This document shows positions 1 through 9,449 of a DNA stretch of 41,674 nt, one piece after another. Under the pieces are notes generated by a model. That model made no database searches. It saw nothing but the letters and a program-made list of their open reading frames with translations, and had not been told where the DNA came from. The position numbers and the translations under genes are program-made. The stretch is from Kiritimatiellia bacterium (GTDB taxonomy: Bacteria > Verrucomicrobiota > Kiritimatiellia > JAAZAB01): the NCBI GenBank assembly GCA_028715905.1, contig JAQUQV010000018.1:1-41674 (forward strand). The letters run 5' to 3'. The stretch's first letter is position 1. Every line of letters starts with the position of its first letter.

Positions 1-16
1 TCCCGCCTTCCGGGCC

Positions 17-31
17 TGCCCGTAGCGGGCA
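17..31. repeat. small GC-rich hairpin at left edge
   Basis: TGCCCG (17-22) and CGGGCA (26-31) form a perfect 6-bp stem around a TAG loop. No T-run follows on either strand, so a rho-independent terminator is unlikely. Bases 1-146 contain no convincing gene. The hairpin resembles the one at 17300-17316, which also has a 3-nt loop, so both could be short intergenic palindromes of the REP kind. Confidence 0.3.
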
Positions 32-146
32 AAGCCTTCCAAATCTTGCTTCTGTTGCCCTCTAAACCGCACTCCTCTCGCCTTTTATCACTCTCCGGCT
101 TTCTTGACGCGGCCCTGAGGGGCGCGCAAATATTCGCCATTAATTC

Positions 147-176
147 TTGACAGCCGGCGGCAACTTGTATTGAAAT
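147..176 (+). promoter_or_regulatory. candidate promoter for pckG
   Basis: A perfect -35 hexamer TTGACA (147-152) is followed 18 bp later by TGAAAT (171-176), a 4/6 match to a -10 box. It places the transcription start about 30 bases before the ATG at 212, which argues against the TTG at 170 as the start codon. No alternative promoter this good is visible closer to the gene. Confidence 0.4.
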
Positions 177-211
177 ATCGGAATTTGCGCGCCACCGGCG
201 CAATTTCCGCA

Positions 212-2023
212 ATGCTTATGAATATGACCGGAAACAACAAACTGAATGCCTGGATTGAACAGATAGCCGCGCTTTGCGCGCCGCGTTCCATTCACGTGTG
301 CGACGGTTCGCAGGAAGAATACAACCGCCTCTGCGCCGAGATGGTCAACAACGGAACGTTTATCCGGCTGAATGAAAAACTGCGCGCAAACAGTTACCTC
401 TGCCGCTCCGACCCCGGCGACGTGGCGCGCACCGAGGACCGCACTTTCATCTGCGCGCGTTCCCGGGACGAGGCCGGCCCCACCAACAACTGGCGCGACC
501 CGGCCGAGATGAAAACCTTTTTATCCGGATTATTCCGCAACTGCATGCGCGGACGCGCCATGTTCGTCATCCCCTACAGCATGGGACCGATCGGTTCGCC
601 CATTTCCCATATCGGCATAGAGATCACCGATTCGCTTTACGTTGTCGCCAATATGCGCATTATGACCCGCATGGGACGCGAAGTGCTTGCGGCGCTCGGC
701 AACGGCGATTTTATCCCCTGCCTGCATTCGGTCGGCGCGCCCCTTCAGCAAGGCGACGCCGATGTTCCCTGGCCGTGCAATGCCGAAAACAAGTATATTG
801 CCCATTTTCCGGATGAAAGGTCCGTCTGGTCCTATGGCAGCGGTTACGGAGGCAACGCCCTGCTCGGGAAAAAATGTTTCGCGCTGAGAATAGCCTCGGT
901 CATGGCCCGCGCCGAAGGCTGGCTCGCGGAACACATGCTGATCCTGGGGCTGACCCCCCCCGCGGGCAAAACCATTTATATCGCCGCCGCCTTCCCGAGC
1001 GCCTGTGGAAAAACCAACCTGGCCATGATGAATCCCTCCCTGCCGGGATGGAAAATAACCTGTGTGGGCGATGACATCGCCTGGATGAAGTTCGGCCAGG
1101 ACGGCCGGCTCTACGCCATCAACCCCGAATCCGGATTCTTCGGCGTGGCGCCCGGCACTTCCCTTCAGTCCAATCCGAATGCGATCAAGACCATGACGGC
1201 CAACAGTATTTTTACCAACGTCGCTCTGAGCCCTGACGGCAATGTCTGGTGGGAAGGCCTTACCGGCGAGCCGCCGCCGGGCCTCCTGGACTGGCAGGGA
1301 AAACCATGGGAAGCGGATTCCGGCCGAAAAGCTGCCAATCCAAACGGCCGTTTCACCGCCCCGATTGCCCAGTGTCCCGCCGCGGACGCCGCATGGAATG
1401 ACCCGCGCGGCGTGCCGATTTCCGCCATCCTCTTCGGCGGCCGGCGGCCGGCGGTGATCCCGCTCGTTTTTGAGGCGTTTGACTGGAAGCACGGGACTTT
1501 CCTTGGTTCAATCCAGTCTTCGGAAACAACGGCCGCGCAAGCCGGCGCGGTCGGCATTGTCCGCCGCGATCCCATGGCCATGCTGCCGTTCTGCGGATAC
1601 AACATGGGCGATTACTTCGCCCACTGGCTTGACATAGGACGCAAAACAAGTTCCGCCAGCCTGCCAAAAATTTTCTACGTCAACTGGTTCCGCAAGTCAA
1701 AAGAAGGCAAATGGCTCTGGCCGGGCTTCGGCGAAAACAGCCGGGTGCTGAAATGGATTTACGAACGCGTAACCGGAACGGGGCGGGCGGTTGAAACGCC
1801 CCTCGGCCTGCTCCCTCATCCTTCCGCGATTGACACAAACGGCCTTGATATCCCCGCCGAAGACCTCGGCGAGCTCCTGCGCGTGGACCGCGCCGGCTGG
1901 ATGGGGGAAATTCCCGACATCCGCGCCCACTACGCCCGGTTCGGCGCGCGTCTGCCGCAAGAACTGTCGGACGAGCTCGCGCGCCTTGAGCGCCGGTTTT
2001 CCGGCGAAAAATACATTGCCTGA
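212..2023 (+). CDS. pckG: phosphoenolpyruvate carboxykinase (GTP)
   Basis: Cytosolic enzyme that interconverts oxaloacetate + GTP and PEP + CO2 + GDP, serving gluconeogenesis or, in many anaerobes, PEP carboxylation during fermentation. From the ATG at 212 it is 603 aa, the usual size for the GTP family. Visible signatures are the P-loop FPSACGKTN with the family's reactive Cys (about C265) and Lys (K267), the metal-binding GDDIAW (about 286-291), a [14 protein letters not shown] stretch and [22 protein letters not shown]-type C-terminal motifs. Starts at 212, 218 and 224 are all in frame and none has a clear Shine-Dalgarno. A TTG at 170 would add 14 residues but falls on the likely -10 box. 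It stands alone and converges on the ycaO-like gene with only 46 bp between. Identity is secure; only the start is uncertain. Confidence 0.96.
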   Translation: MLMNMTGNNKLNAWIEQIAALCAPRSIHVCDGSQEEYNRLCAEMVNNGTFIRLNEKLRANSYLCRSDPGDVARTEDRTFICARSRDEAGPTNNWRDPAEMKTFLSGLFRNCMRGRAMFVIPYSMGPIGSPISHIGIEITDSLYVVANMRIMTRMGREVLAALGNGDFIPCLHSVGAPLQQGDADVPWPCNAENKYIAHFPDERSVWSYGSGYGGNALLGKKCFALRIASVMARAEGWLAEHMLILGLTPPAGKTIYIAAAFPSACGKTNLAMMNPSLPGWKITCVGDDIAWMKFGQDGRLYAINPESGFFGVAPGTSLQSNPNAIKTMTANSIFTNVALSPDGNVWWEGLTGEPPPGLLDWQGKPWEADSGRKAANPNGRFTAPIAQCPAADAAWNDPRGVPISAILFGGRRPAVIPLVFEAFDWKHGTFLGSIQSSETTAAQAGAVGIVRRDPMAMLPFCGYNMGDYFAHWLDIGRKTSSASLPKIFYVNWFRKSKEGKWLWPGFGENSRVLKWIYERVTGTGRAVETPLGLLPHPSAIDTNGLDIPAEDLGELLRVDRAGWMGEIPDIRAHYARFGARLPQELSDELARLERRFSGEKYIA

Positions 2024-2069
2024 CACGTCCTTTTCCCGGCCCGGAACCCGCCGCCGGAATAACATTTCG

Positions 2070-3311
2070 TCAAGCATACATATTCAGCACGTCCGTCCGT
2101 TGCACGCGCTCAAAGAGCGCCGGGCTGGATGGGGGATGAAACGGGAGCACGTCCGAGTAGCCTGGAATAACGACCTGGACCACCGCAAAACCTGTTGCGG
2201 GATCGGAGATGTCCACCACGATGTAATCCCTGCCCAGCGTTCTGCAGATGCTCCGCGCGCGATTGATATCCCCAAGGCAGTCGCCATATCCCCGGGAAGG
2301 ACGGAACGGCCCCCGTTCCCCCTCTTCAAGAAAGGCCGCGTCGCGGTACGGCACAAACCCGAACATGAACGCTGACAGGAAATTGTCGCAAGCATTATCC
2401 TGCGCCGGCAACGCCCGGAAATCGGGCTTCAGTATGCGCGCGAGCGCTTCGGGCGCGCGCGGGCGGAATTCGTCCCGGCGGCGGCCCTGCACGTACTCGG
2501 TAAAAACCCGGACGAGCGCCTCGCCGGTATTGAAGGCGGCCCCGACCTTGAAGGCGTGGTGAAACTGGTATTCGGGAGGAACGGCGCGGTCTTTGAAATA
2601 TGCCCCCACGCACGGCATGACCCCGCCGAAAGACAAGTCCTTTATCGTAACTTCAATATCCTGCGCGCGCATGAATTCCAGCTGGCCGCGGACCAGCGGG
2701 CTGGGAATCGTTTCCGGAATGATCGTGGGCATGATCATTCTGTTTCTGAGGATTGTCGCGTGAACGCGCCGCTCAAACACCTCGTTCGTGGCGTGCACCA
2801 CGGCCTCCTCCAGGCAGTTGCCGGCGGCCCGGCCGTTGGGACCGTGAATCAACCTCAGGTATTTTATCGGAACTTTCAGCCGCCGGCCGTCAAGCAGGGA
2901 ATACCCATCCACCCAGTGCCGCGCGCAATCCAACGACTTGATGCGCTCCAGCACCGGCGGCGTGGCGTTGGCGATATGGGGCAACAAGTTTTCAATTGGA
3001 AGGGGGCGCTCCAGCTCATCCTGCCGGGCCGCCACATAACCCGGCAACTTCTCAACCGGCAGGGAAATGAGCCATTCCGCCGTTTCGGCCAGCGCGCCGG
3101 CGCGGCTCTGCATCGCATCCACGCCTTTCCCCATGGCGCGAAAATCCATGTTATCAATGAACAACGCAGACCAAAACAGTCCGGGCGCAACCTGTTCCTC
3201 GTGAATCCAGTAATCGTATTTTTTCCCCAGAATGGATTCAAGGCGGCGCACGGTGAGGGCGGGCTCAACACACCGGCCGTATCTGTTTTTTTTGCGTCTT
3301 CTCAGTTTCAT
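2070..3311 (-). CDS. YcaO-family protein (ATP-dependent amide-activating fold)
   Basis: 413 aa. YcaO proteins use ATP to activate backbone amides (azoline or thioamide formation). E. coli YcaO instead supports RimO-dependent methylthiolation of ribosomal protein S12. Seen here: an early Glu-bearing segment AGALAETAEW (71-80), the diagnostic NGRAAGNCLEEAVVHATNEV block (159-178, followed by FER), a GGVMPCVGAYF-like strand, and a C-terminal VVIPGYSDVLPF that resembles the E. coli YcaO VPGMSDIYP region more than RiPP cyclodehydratases. The E. coli C-terminal TPR region is absent. The ATG at 3311 overlaps the stop of the upstream flavoprotein gene as ATGA, so the two are translationally coupled. 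An in-frame extension to 3371 would lie wholly inside that gene. No TfuA, McbC-type dehydrogenase, precursor peptide or RimO gene is in the window. Family assignment is firm; the substrate is unknown. Confidence 0.88.
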   Translation of the reverse strand: MKLRRRKKNRYGRCVEPALTVRRLESILGKKYDYWIHEEQVAPGLFWSALFIDNMDFRAMGKGVDAMQSRAGALAETAEWLISLPVEKLPGYVAARQDELERPLPIENLLPHIANATPPVLERIKSLDCARHWVDGYSLLDGRRLKVPIKYLRLIHGPNGRAAGNCLEEAVVHATNEVFERRVHATILRNRMIMPTIIPETIPSPLVRGQLEFMRAQDIEVTIKDLSFGGVMPCVGAYFKDRAVPPEYQFHHAFKVGAAFNTGEALVRVFTEYVQGRRRDEFRPRAPEALARILKPDFRALPAQDNACDNFLSAFMFGFVPYRDAAFLEEGERGPFRPSRGYGDCLGDINRARSICRTLGRDYIVVDISDPATGFAVVQVVIPGYSDVLPFHPPSSPALFERVQRTDVLNMYA

Positions 3312-5881
3312 GGCAGGGCCGTCAGGGCACGGTGAATTTCCTCGGCGGCGCCCATTCCTTCGGCCACGCATTGCGGCACCGAAGCGCCGCCGTTAACAAG
3401 CGCGCCGGCCGCGTACACGCCTTCCCGGTCCGTTTGAAAAATTCCTGCGCGCCTGGTGGCCAGCAGACCGTTTTCAAGGAACCGCAGGCCGGGCAGGGCG
3501 GATACCAGCGAAGCCGCCGGTCTGAGCCCCGCCGCCTCAAACACCGCGTCAACCGCGATCGTGTACCGGCTCCCGGGAACGTCCCGCCATGATCCGTCCG
3601 GTGCGGCAACCAAAGGACAGACCCGCAGGCCGGTGAGTTTGCCTTTTGCGTTCGTTTCGTACCCGAGCGGCCGCGTAAGCATCAGCGCATGCACGCCCGG
3701 CCGTTTAAAGAAAATTTCCTCTGCGCACCAATGCATTTCCGCGCGCGGCCCCGGGAAAATAATATACAATTTCCGCGCGCCGAGCGCAAGGGCCGCGGCC
3801 GAAGAATCCATCGCGCAATCGCCCCCGCTCAATACGGCCGCGGAATCCAGCCTTGCGGTCCAGCGGCCGGCCTTCGCCCGCTCCAGAAAACACGCGGCGT
3901 CCGCCACCCCGTCCGCATCGCCCAGGGACAGGTTCCGCCAAAGCCCCGCGGCCAGCAGAACGGCGTCAAATGAACGTTGCAAGCGGTCAAGGTCCGGGCC
4001 GGTGCGGCCGAATTCCGCGCCAAACCGAATATCCAGGCGTCTCTTCTCAAGCGCGGGCTTAAACAGGGCGCGGATTTCATGCGCGGCCCCGGGAAAACGC
4101 GCCGCCGGAATCAATATTTCGGGCACTCCGCCGAGCCGTTTCCGGCTTTCAAATATGGTAACGGCATGGCCGCGTTCAAGGAGGACCGCCGCGGCCGCCA
4201 GGCCGGAAGGTCCGCCGCCTACCACGGCCACCCGGCGGCCGGACAAAGGTTCCGGCGGCAAACGAACGCCGGTCCAACCCCGGGCGCGCGCCGATTGAGA
4301 GACCGCGATCATGATGTCGCGAATCGCCACCGGGCGGCCCGAAAATATCGTCTCCACGCAGTTGGCTTCGCCCGCGCGCTGCGGCGGGGCGTATGCAAGC
4401 ATGGCGCCCATTTCGGGCAGAACGTTCGCGCGGCGAATGACGGTAAAAGCGGCGCGCAAACTATCCTGCTCAAAGGCCCTGATGAAGGCGGGTATATCCA
4501 GATTACCCGGCACGGAAATGCGGCACGCGGCCTCTTCGCAATTGCGGCATTTCCGCGCTTCATCCAGCAGCCGCGGCATGGAAAAGCGCCGCGCGCGGCG
4601 GTATTCCGGACCGTAAACAAGGGCATCGCGCGGAACACAACCCGCGCGCGCGCCGGCGCGCGCCAGGCACAGGCAGGCCTGGCAGAGACTGCAGCATTTA
4701 TGAAAATCCAATTTACCGGCACGCCGGAGATCGCCGGGAAGCTCCGGATATGCCAGCGCGGCGCGCCCCAATCCGATAAAATCCGCGTTCCCCGCCCGCA
4801 ATGCGCCGGCGGCCGCCGCCGGTATGAATTGCCGGAGCCAGGTCCATCCTCCGATAACAACGGGCAAGCCGGGCGCCGCCGCGCGCAACGCCCCGGCTAT
4901 GGCCAGATTCCGGGAAAGTATCGCCAGGGGATGCTCGTCGCCGATATCACAATCCGCGAAAGGAAGCCGGGCCCGCTCCGCGGGCGCCGCCCTGAGATTC
5001 GGACTGTTCGCCGTGATGTTAAGCAGCGCCGCGCCATCCTCACGCAAAAATTTCGCCAGTTTTCCAGGCTCGCGCAAATCCGGCTCGCGGTAATTGCCGC
5101 CGGCAACCCCGAAACCGGGCGGGCAAGCGCAAGCGGCGTAGGCGTTCAGACGAACCGCGATCAGCAGTTCCGGGCGTTTCGCCCGGACGCCCCGCACCAA
5201 TTCACGCAGGAAACGCGCCCGATTTTCAAACGGCCCGCCGTATTTGCCGGGCCGCTCAAAAGCCGCCAGCATTTTTGCGGGAAGACTGTTCCCGCAACAC
5301 TGGATATCCACTCCGTCAAAGCCGGCCCGGGCGGCGAAATCCGCCGCGGCGATGATTTGCCCGCGCGCCTTTACCAGGTCGCGATCGCTGAAAGCCCTGC
5401 CGCCGGCGTGGGCGAGTTGCAGGATAAGGACCGGGGCGCGGAACCGGGAATCCCGCGCGGCGCGGCGCACCGCGCGCGTAAAATCCGCAAATGCGCCGAG
5501 GTTCCTGCGTGTGATTGCCAGCCCGCCGCCGGGGCGCGAGCGCGCACGGGGATTCACAACAACGCGTTCCACCCAGATCAACCCGAACCCGCCCGCCGCG
5601 CAACGGGTATAACGCCGCAACGTCAATGGCGAGGGAGCGCCGCCGGGCAAGGCGTCGTTGCCCGCTACCGGCTGCGCGCACCAGCGGTTGGGTATCCGCC
5701 TGCTTTTCAAAACAAGCTCTTTCCAGAGCGGTTTGCTTTCTTCGGAAAGCGGCAAGGCGAGGCCAAGGCGTTCCGTCTCGGCGCGCAGTTGGGCGATATC
5801 CTGAATATAGAAGGGCCAGCAAGAGGGGCGGGGAACGGCGCCGGAATAAACGGAAGACCCGGTATGATCAGAGGGATTCAT
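3308..5881 (-). CDS. fused Old Yellow Enzyme-type / GltD-type flavoprotein oxidoreductase
   Basis: 857 aa. The N-terminal half is an NADH:flavin oxidoreductase (OYE, FMN TIM barrel), with QLAHAGGRA, DGVDIQ and GKYGGPFENRARFLRELV. A Cys cluster KCCSLCQACLC...GC near residue 400 is typical of the 4Fe-4S site of the 2,4-dienoyl-CoA reductase / trimethylamine dehydrogenase group. The second half resembles the GltD/dihydropyrimidine dehydrogenase alpha-helical Fe-S domain (EEARKCRNCEEAACRISVPG), then an FAD Rossmann fold (VAVVGGGPSGLAAAA) and an NAD(P) fold (LSGGDCAMDSSAAALALGA). Oddities: the usual GRVCP-type cysteines after the helical domain are replaced by GAMLAYAPPQRAGEANC, and the terminal AAGD motif reads AAGAL. 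The predicted role is moving electrons from NAD(P)H to an unknown acceptor. The start overlaps the end of the DUF4175 gene by 14 bp and has no obvious Shine-Dalgarno, suggesting coupling. The stop overlaps the YcaO gene by 4 bp. Confidence 0.87.
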   Translation of the reverse strand: MNPSDHTGSSVYSGAVPRPSCWPFYIQDIAQLRAETERLGLALPLSEESKPLWKELVLKSRRIPNRWCAQPVAGNDALPGGAPSPLTLRRYTRCAAGGFGLIWVERVVVNPRARSRPGGGLAITRRNLGAFADFTRAVRRAARDSRFRAPVLILQLAHAGGRAFSDRDLVKARGQIIAAADFAARAGFDGVDIQCCGNSLPAKMLAAFERPGKYGGPFENRARFLRELVRGVRAKRPELLIAVRLNAYAACACPPGFGVAGGNYREPDLREPGKLAKFLREDGAALLNITANSPNLRAAPAERARLPFADCDIGDEHPLAILSRNLAIAGALRAAAPGLPVVIGGWTWLRQFIPAAAAGALRAGNADFIGLGRAALAYPELPGDLRRAGKLDFHKCCSLCQACLCLARAGARAGCVPRDALVYGPEYRRARRFSMPRLLDEARKCRNCEEAACRISVPGNLDIPAFIRAFEQDSLRAAFTVIRRANVLPEMGAMLAYAPPQRAGEANCVETIFSGRPVAIRDIMIAVSQSARARGWTGVRLPPEPLSGRRVAVVGGGPSGLAAAAVLLERGHAVTIFESRKRLGGVPEILIPAARFPGAAHEIRALFKPALEKRRLDIRFGAEFGRTGPDLDRLQRSFDAVLLAAGLWRNLSLGDADGVADAACFLERAKAGRWTARLDSAAVLSGGDCAMDSSAAALALGARKLYIIFPGPRAEMHWCAEEIFFKRPGVHALMLTRPLGYETNAKGKLTGLRVCPLVAAPDGSWRDVPGSRYTIAVDAVFEAAGLRPAASLVSALPGLRFLENGLLATRRAGIFQTDREGVYAAGALVNGGASVPQCVAEGMGAAEEIHRALTALP

Positions 5882-8800
5882 TCAACAATTTATAGTAATC
5901 CGCCACGGCGTTTCTGTACCGCTGCGGAGCGAGTTCGGGTCCGCCTCCGATAAACGAATCTATAACGCCCGGCTTTTCGTCAACGTCCATGGGCCCGGCG
6001 GGACCGGCCGCAAGCTCAATACGGGCTTTCTGCAAGGCCGTCGCCGCAAGGTTTTGAAATTCTTTCATCTGTTCTATGCGCCCCTTCGCGATCGCGTCGC
6101 CGGATTGGCGCAGATGGCGCGCGGCTTCCTGAAGCGAGTTGACCCTCACTTTCTGCAGGGATGCCTGCGCGTAGATTGCGTCGGCGCGGCGCGCCATCAT
6201 GGCGGCCATACCCGCCCATGAACCCTGTTCGGTTGAATCCATGCGCTCAGCGCCCCCGCCCATCCCGTGTTCATCGGCCTTGCCCGTGGCAAGTTTCCCG
6301 CCGCCGGTGGCCGCGGTCTGGCCTTCGCCGTCCACGTCCACCTGGCCGCTCTGGGTCGCCTCCTCGGTCCGGCGCGCCTCAATATTCTTGTCGCCTTCGC
6401 TGAGCGTGCCCGAGCCGGCCGCCGTTTCGCCAACGGACATGCCCTCGCGGCCGACGAGGGAACGTCCGTCCTGTTCCTTATGGTCCGGGGTCGTGTTCCC
6501 GGACACGCCGTCCGCGGAAAAGGAGGATATATCGCCTTCCATCACGTCCCATCCGGCCGGGGTATCCGGCATGGCGTGCGTGGTGGCGCCGTCGTCGGCC
6601 TCATCGGACATTACTTTGGATTCCTTCAGCAATTCGCCTATCAAATCCTCCAACTGGCTGGCGAGAGGCCCCATGGCAATGCCGGACTCGGGCATTTCCT
6701 CCCGGTCAAATGCCTCGGTTTCAACTTTCCGGTTGTCCGGATTGCTCATCAGCCATTTTTCCATGTCCTCCACTTTTTCAAGTATTTCTTCCATCTGTTC
6801 AACCAGCTGCTGTTCCTTGGCGTACGCGAATTCAACGATGTCGTCCGCCTTCATTTTTTCACTGCCTTCAACCTGTTCTATTTCTTCAAAAACCGAAAAG
6901 ACGTCTTCCACCAGGTCGTTGGCCGGGTTCAGGTCGGTAAAGACATGCAGGTCGGCAGGGACGGCCAGCATGACTTCTTTCGTGTTTTCCGCCAGTTCCT
7001 TGTATTCTTCAAGGAAAGCGTCAAACATCTCGTCGTTTTTCGCAACCTGTCCGCGCACAGCGTCCATGGCCTCAAGCATGCGCCGGTGAAGCTCCTTCGT
7101 CCTTTCAACTTTCTGCCGGGCCTGTTCCAGCGATTCAATCATAACGCTCCGGTCTTCCTCAATCTGCTGCGCGCGCACGCCCTCCAGGAGTTCCTGCAAT
7201 GCCTGCAGGCTGCCGAGCGCCTTCCGGGCGAAGGGAACGGCTTCGGAGGCGGCATTGCGTTCAAGCCGCTCGGCGGCCATCAGCATATCGTTGCGAACAG
7301 CTCGTTTTTCGGCCTCGCTTGTCAGCTTGACAAGGATGTCCGCAAAATCCGGGTCATTGGCGCGCACCGCTTCGGCATCCTTTTTGCAGGTTTTGACGAA
7401 TTCAACCATGTCCGAGGCAAGCGCATCCTGTTGTTCCACAAGAAGCGGGCTTACCTTGGCGCCGCCGCCCGCGAAAGACTTCGTTTTCTTCAGCACATCC
7501 CGCTGATTGCCTATCAATGCCTGGAGTATGGCGGAAAGCCCGGAAATTCTCTGGCTGACCGCCGCCTGTTCCGCGGCAACCTGGGCGGCCGTGAAACCGC
7601 GCAAAATGGCCTCCTGCAGGCGCAGGGCTTCCGCTACCGCGGCAGGCTTGACCGCGGGCGCCGCGGCCGCGATTCTATCCAGAACGTCTATGGCCAGCGG
7701 CATTTCATTAAGAAACAATTTCTTGACGGTTTCCGTCTGTCCGCCCAGCGGGCGAATAGGGTTATGCAGCAATTCGCGGGTTAAAGATTGGATTTGCGCC
7801 TGTTTGTCCAGGGTCCCCCGCCAGTCGGCGGAAGACACTACCGCAAGGTTAGCGCGCCGGGCGCGGGTCTGCTCAATGTTCGCCTTCTGCAGCCCAATCA
7901 GCAGGGTGAGGCCGGCTAGGGCGCTTTTTTCAAGATTTTCACGCGATTCGGCCTCCTGTTCCCGGGCCGGCGAATTAAAAATGATCGGCCGCGAGCGGGT
8001 GATGTTTTTAAGGAAGGGATTATTGTCGCGGGCCGCGATGCGGAAAGCCATGACCTCCCCGCCGCGCTCTTGTTCCGCGCTCCAGACCTTGTTGAACTCG
8101 CGCGCATGGCCGGTCCGCCAGGCCTGAAGGGACTCGCCGGCGGCCGCGCCGGGTTGATCCGGATTGATCCGCTCAACCTGCACTTCCGCCAGACCGTAAT
8201 CATCGGCGATATGGAATACGATTTTCGGCTGTTCGCCCTTCGGCAGGACGCCGCGTCCGGCCGGCGAAATAATCTCAATGACCGGCGGCTGGTCCGGCTC
8301 AAGCTGATAAGCGACCTCCTCGCAAAGAGACTCGCCGAACGAGTCCTCGGCGTTGAACGCCAGAATGCCGGGTTCGGTCAACTGCAGGCTGCCGAGCCAT
8401 ACGCCCCGGTCCTGCTGGCGGCGCAGTTCCAGCTTGTCACAGCCGGGCGCCGCCACGTTTATGAGCTTCATCTTGTCGCTGCCGGTTATCAGAAATTTTA
8501 CCGTGGAGCCGGCGGGCCAACGCAAATCATTGGTGCGAGCATCCAGAAATTGCGGAGCGCGCCCCGTGTATTCGGGCGCAACCACCTCCATCCGGATGCG
8601 TGTCAGCGCCGGCGGGGGACGCACAGCAAGGGTGTACCAGGGGGAGGCCGGGGCGTCGCCGGCCCTGAACCGGTAACGCAGGCGCGTATTCACGCGCGGC
8701 AAAGAATAGGTGAATTCCTGCACGCCGCTCTTGACAATCTTTCCAAGGTCATATGTTGTCTGGACGGCGTCGCCGGGATGCACATCAACAAGCGCCCTGT

Positions 8801-9449
8801 GTCCGGGATGGCCGTCCACGCGCGCCGCAAGGACGGCCGCGGAACCCTGGAGAATTGTTTTGTCACCCGGCGAAACATCCAGCAGCCGGGTGAGCGTGAC
8901 GGGTTGCACCCGTGTGAAAGGATTGACCATGCGCCAGACGGCGGCCGGCCATGCTTTGCCGACAAACACCGCTGGCAGAACAAGAAAAACCGCCAGCGCC
9001 GCCAGCATAAGCAGTCCCCGGTTATGGGCGCGCCGGCTTTTCATCCGGGCGTAATCAAGCGTTTTTAAATCCGGCGCTCCGGCTGCAACATACGCCGCCT
9101 TGAAGGGGTCCGCCGCGGAACCGCGGGCAAACTGGATATAATTGATCAGGCGGTTGTCCAGTTCCGGAAAGGCCTTTTCCATCGCCGCCGCGACGCCCTC
9201 GGTCGTCAGCCTGCGGCGCAATGTCCTGATGATGAGCCATGCGGTGAAGCAGGCCGCGGCCAGCAGCAACCCTCCGGCGCACAGGCGGGCAGGCATATTC
9301 AGCCTGAACAAGAGATCCGCCGCGCTGAAAATCAGGAGGGCGGCCAGGAGGCATGCGGCGCCGCGGATCAGGCGCAATTGCGCCCGCCACCAGAGCAAGC
9401 CGTCCCCGATTTCCTGCAACACGCCCGCAATGTCAATCATGGCAGACAT
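5868..9449 (-). CDS. large DUF4175-type membrane protein
   Basis: 1193 aa. Two hydrophobic segments (about 28-46 and 53-74) and a third (about 143-163) precede a long extracytoplasmic region. Residues about 180-480 look beta-rich, including VVAPEYTGRAPQFL and IADDYGLAEVQVERINP, which are typical of DUF4175 proteins in PVC vWA clusters. Residues about 490-950 are charged and predicted helical/coiled coil. About 960-1100 is low-complexity Gly/Ser/Asp/Glu-rich linker, followed by a final helical stretch. Biochemical function is unknown; the family co-occurs with DUF58 and BatA-type vWA proteins and is presumed structural or regulatory in the envelope. The ATG is joined to the preceding stop as TAATG, and its 3' end overlaps the flavoprotein gene by 14 bp, so it sits in the middle of the operon. 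Confidence 0.8.
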   Translation of the reverse strand: MSAMIDIAGVLQEIGDGLLWWRAQLRLIRGAACLLAALLIFSAADLLFRLNMPARLCAGGLLLAAACFTAWLIIRTLRRRLTTEGVAAAMEKAFPELDNRLINYIQFARGSAADPFKAAYVAAGAPDLKTLDYARMKSRRAHNRGLLMLAALAVFLVLPAVFVGKAWPAAVWRMVNPFTRVQPVTLTRLLDVSPGDKTILQGSAAVLAARVDGHPGHRALVDVHPGDAVQTTYDLGKIVKSGVQEFTYSLPRVNTRLRYRFRAGDAPASPWYTLAVRPPPALTRIRMEVVAPEYTGRAPQFLDARTNDLRWPAGSTVKFLITGSDKMKLINVAAPGCDKLELRRQQDRGVWLGSLQLTEPGILAFNAEDSFGESLCEEVAYQLEPDQPPVIEIISPAGRGVLPKGEQPKIVFHIADDYGLAEVQVERINPDQPGAAAGESLQAWRTGHAREFNKVWSAEQERGGEVMAFRIAARDNNPFLKNITRSRPIIFNSPAREQEAESRENLEKSALAGLTLLIGLQKANIEQTRARRANLAVVSSADWRGTLDKQAQIQSLTRELLHNPIRPLGGQTETVKKLFLNEMPLAIDVLDRIAAAAPAVKPAAVAEALRLQEAILRGFTAAQVAAEQAAVSQRISGLSAILQALIGNQRDVLKKTKSFAGGGAKVSPLLVEQQDALASDMVEFVKTCKKDAEAVRANDPDFADILVKLTSEAEKRAVRNDMLMAAERLERNAASEAVPFARKALGSLQALQELLEGVRAQQIEEDRSVMIESLEQARQKVERTKELHRRMLEAMDAVRGQVAKNDEMFDAFLEEYKELAENTKEVMLAVPADLHVFTDLNPANDLVEDVFSVFEEIEQVEGSEKMKADDIVEFAYAKEQQLVEQMEEILEKVEDMEKWLMSNPDNRKVETEAFDREEMPESGIAMGPLASQLEDLIGELLKESKVMSDEADDGATTHAMPDTPAGWDVMEGDISSFSADGVSGNTTPDHKEQDGRSLVGREGMSVGETAAGSGTLSEGDKNIEARRTEEATQSGQVDVDGEGQTAATGGGKLATGKADEHGMGGGAERMDSTEQGSWAGMAAMMARRADAIYAQASLQKVRVNSLQEAARHLRQSGDAIAKGRIEQMKEFQNLAATALQKARIELAAGPAGPMDVDEKPGVIDSFIGGGPELAPQRYRNAVADYYKLLNESL

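Noticed and set aside
1-141. - strand frame open to the left edge, beginning [11 protein letters not shown]
   Set aside because: No ribosome site, no family resemblance, Arg/Lys-rich composition and overlap with the pckG promoter side; not enough evidence for a gene.
3977-5953. 658-aa + strand open frame opposite the flavoprotein gene
   Set aside because: It is antisense to a gene with clear OYE and GltD motifs, has Arg/Gly/Ala-rich, motif-free sequence, and is a by-product of high GC at third positions.
6267-7784. 505-aa + strand open frame opposite the DUF4175 gene
   Set aside because: No recognisable domain, antisense to a coupled operon gene, Phe/Arg-rich composition typical of reverse reading.
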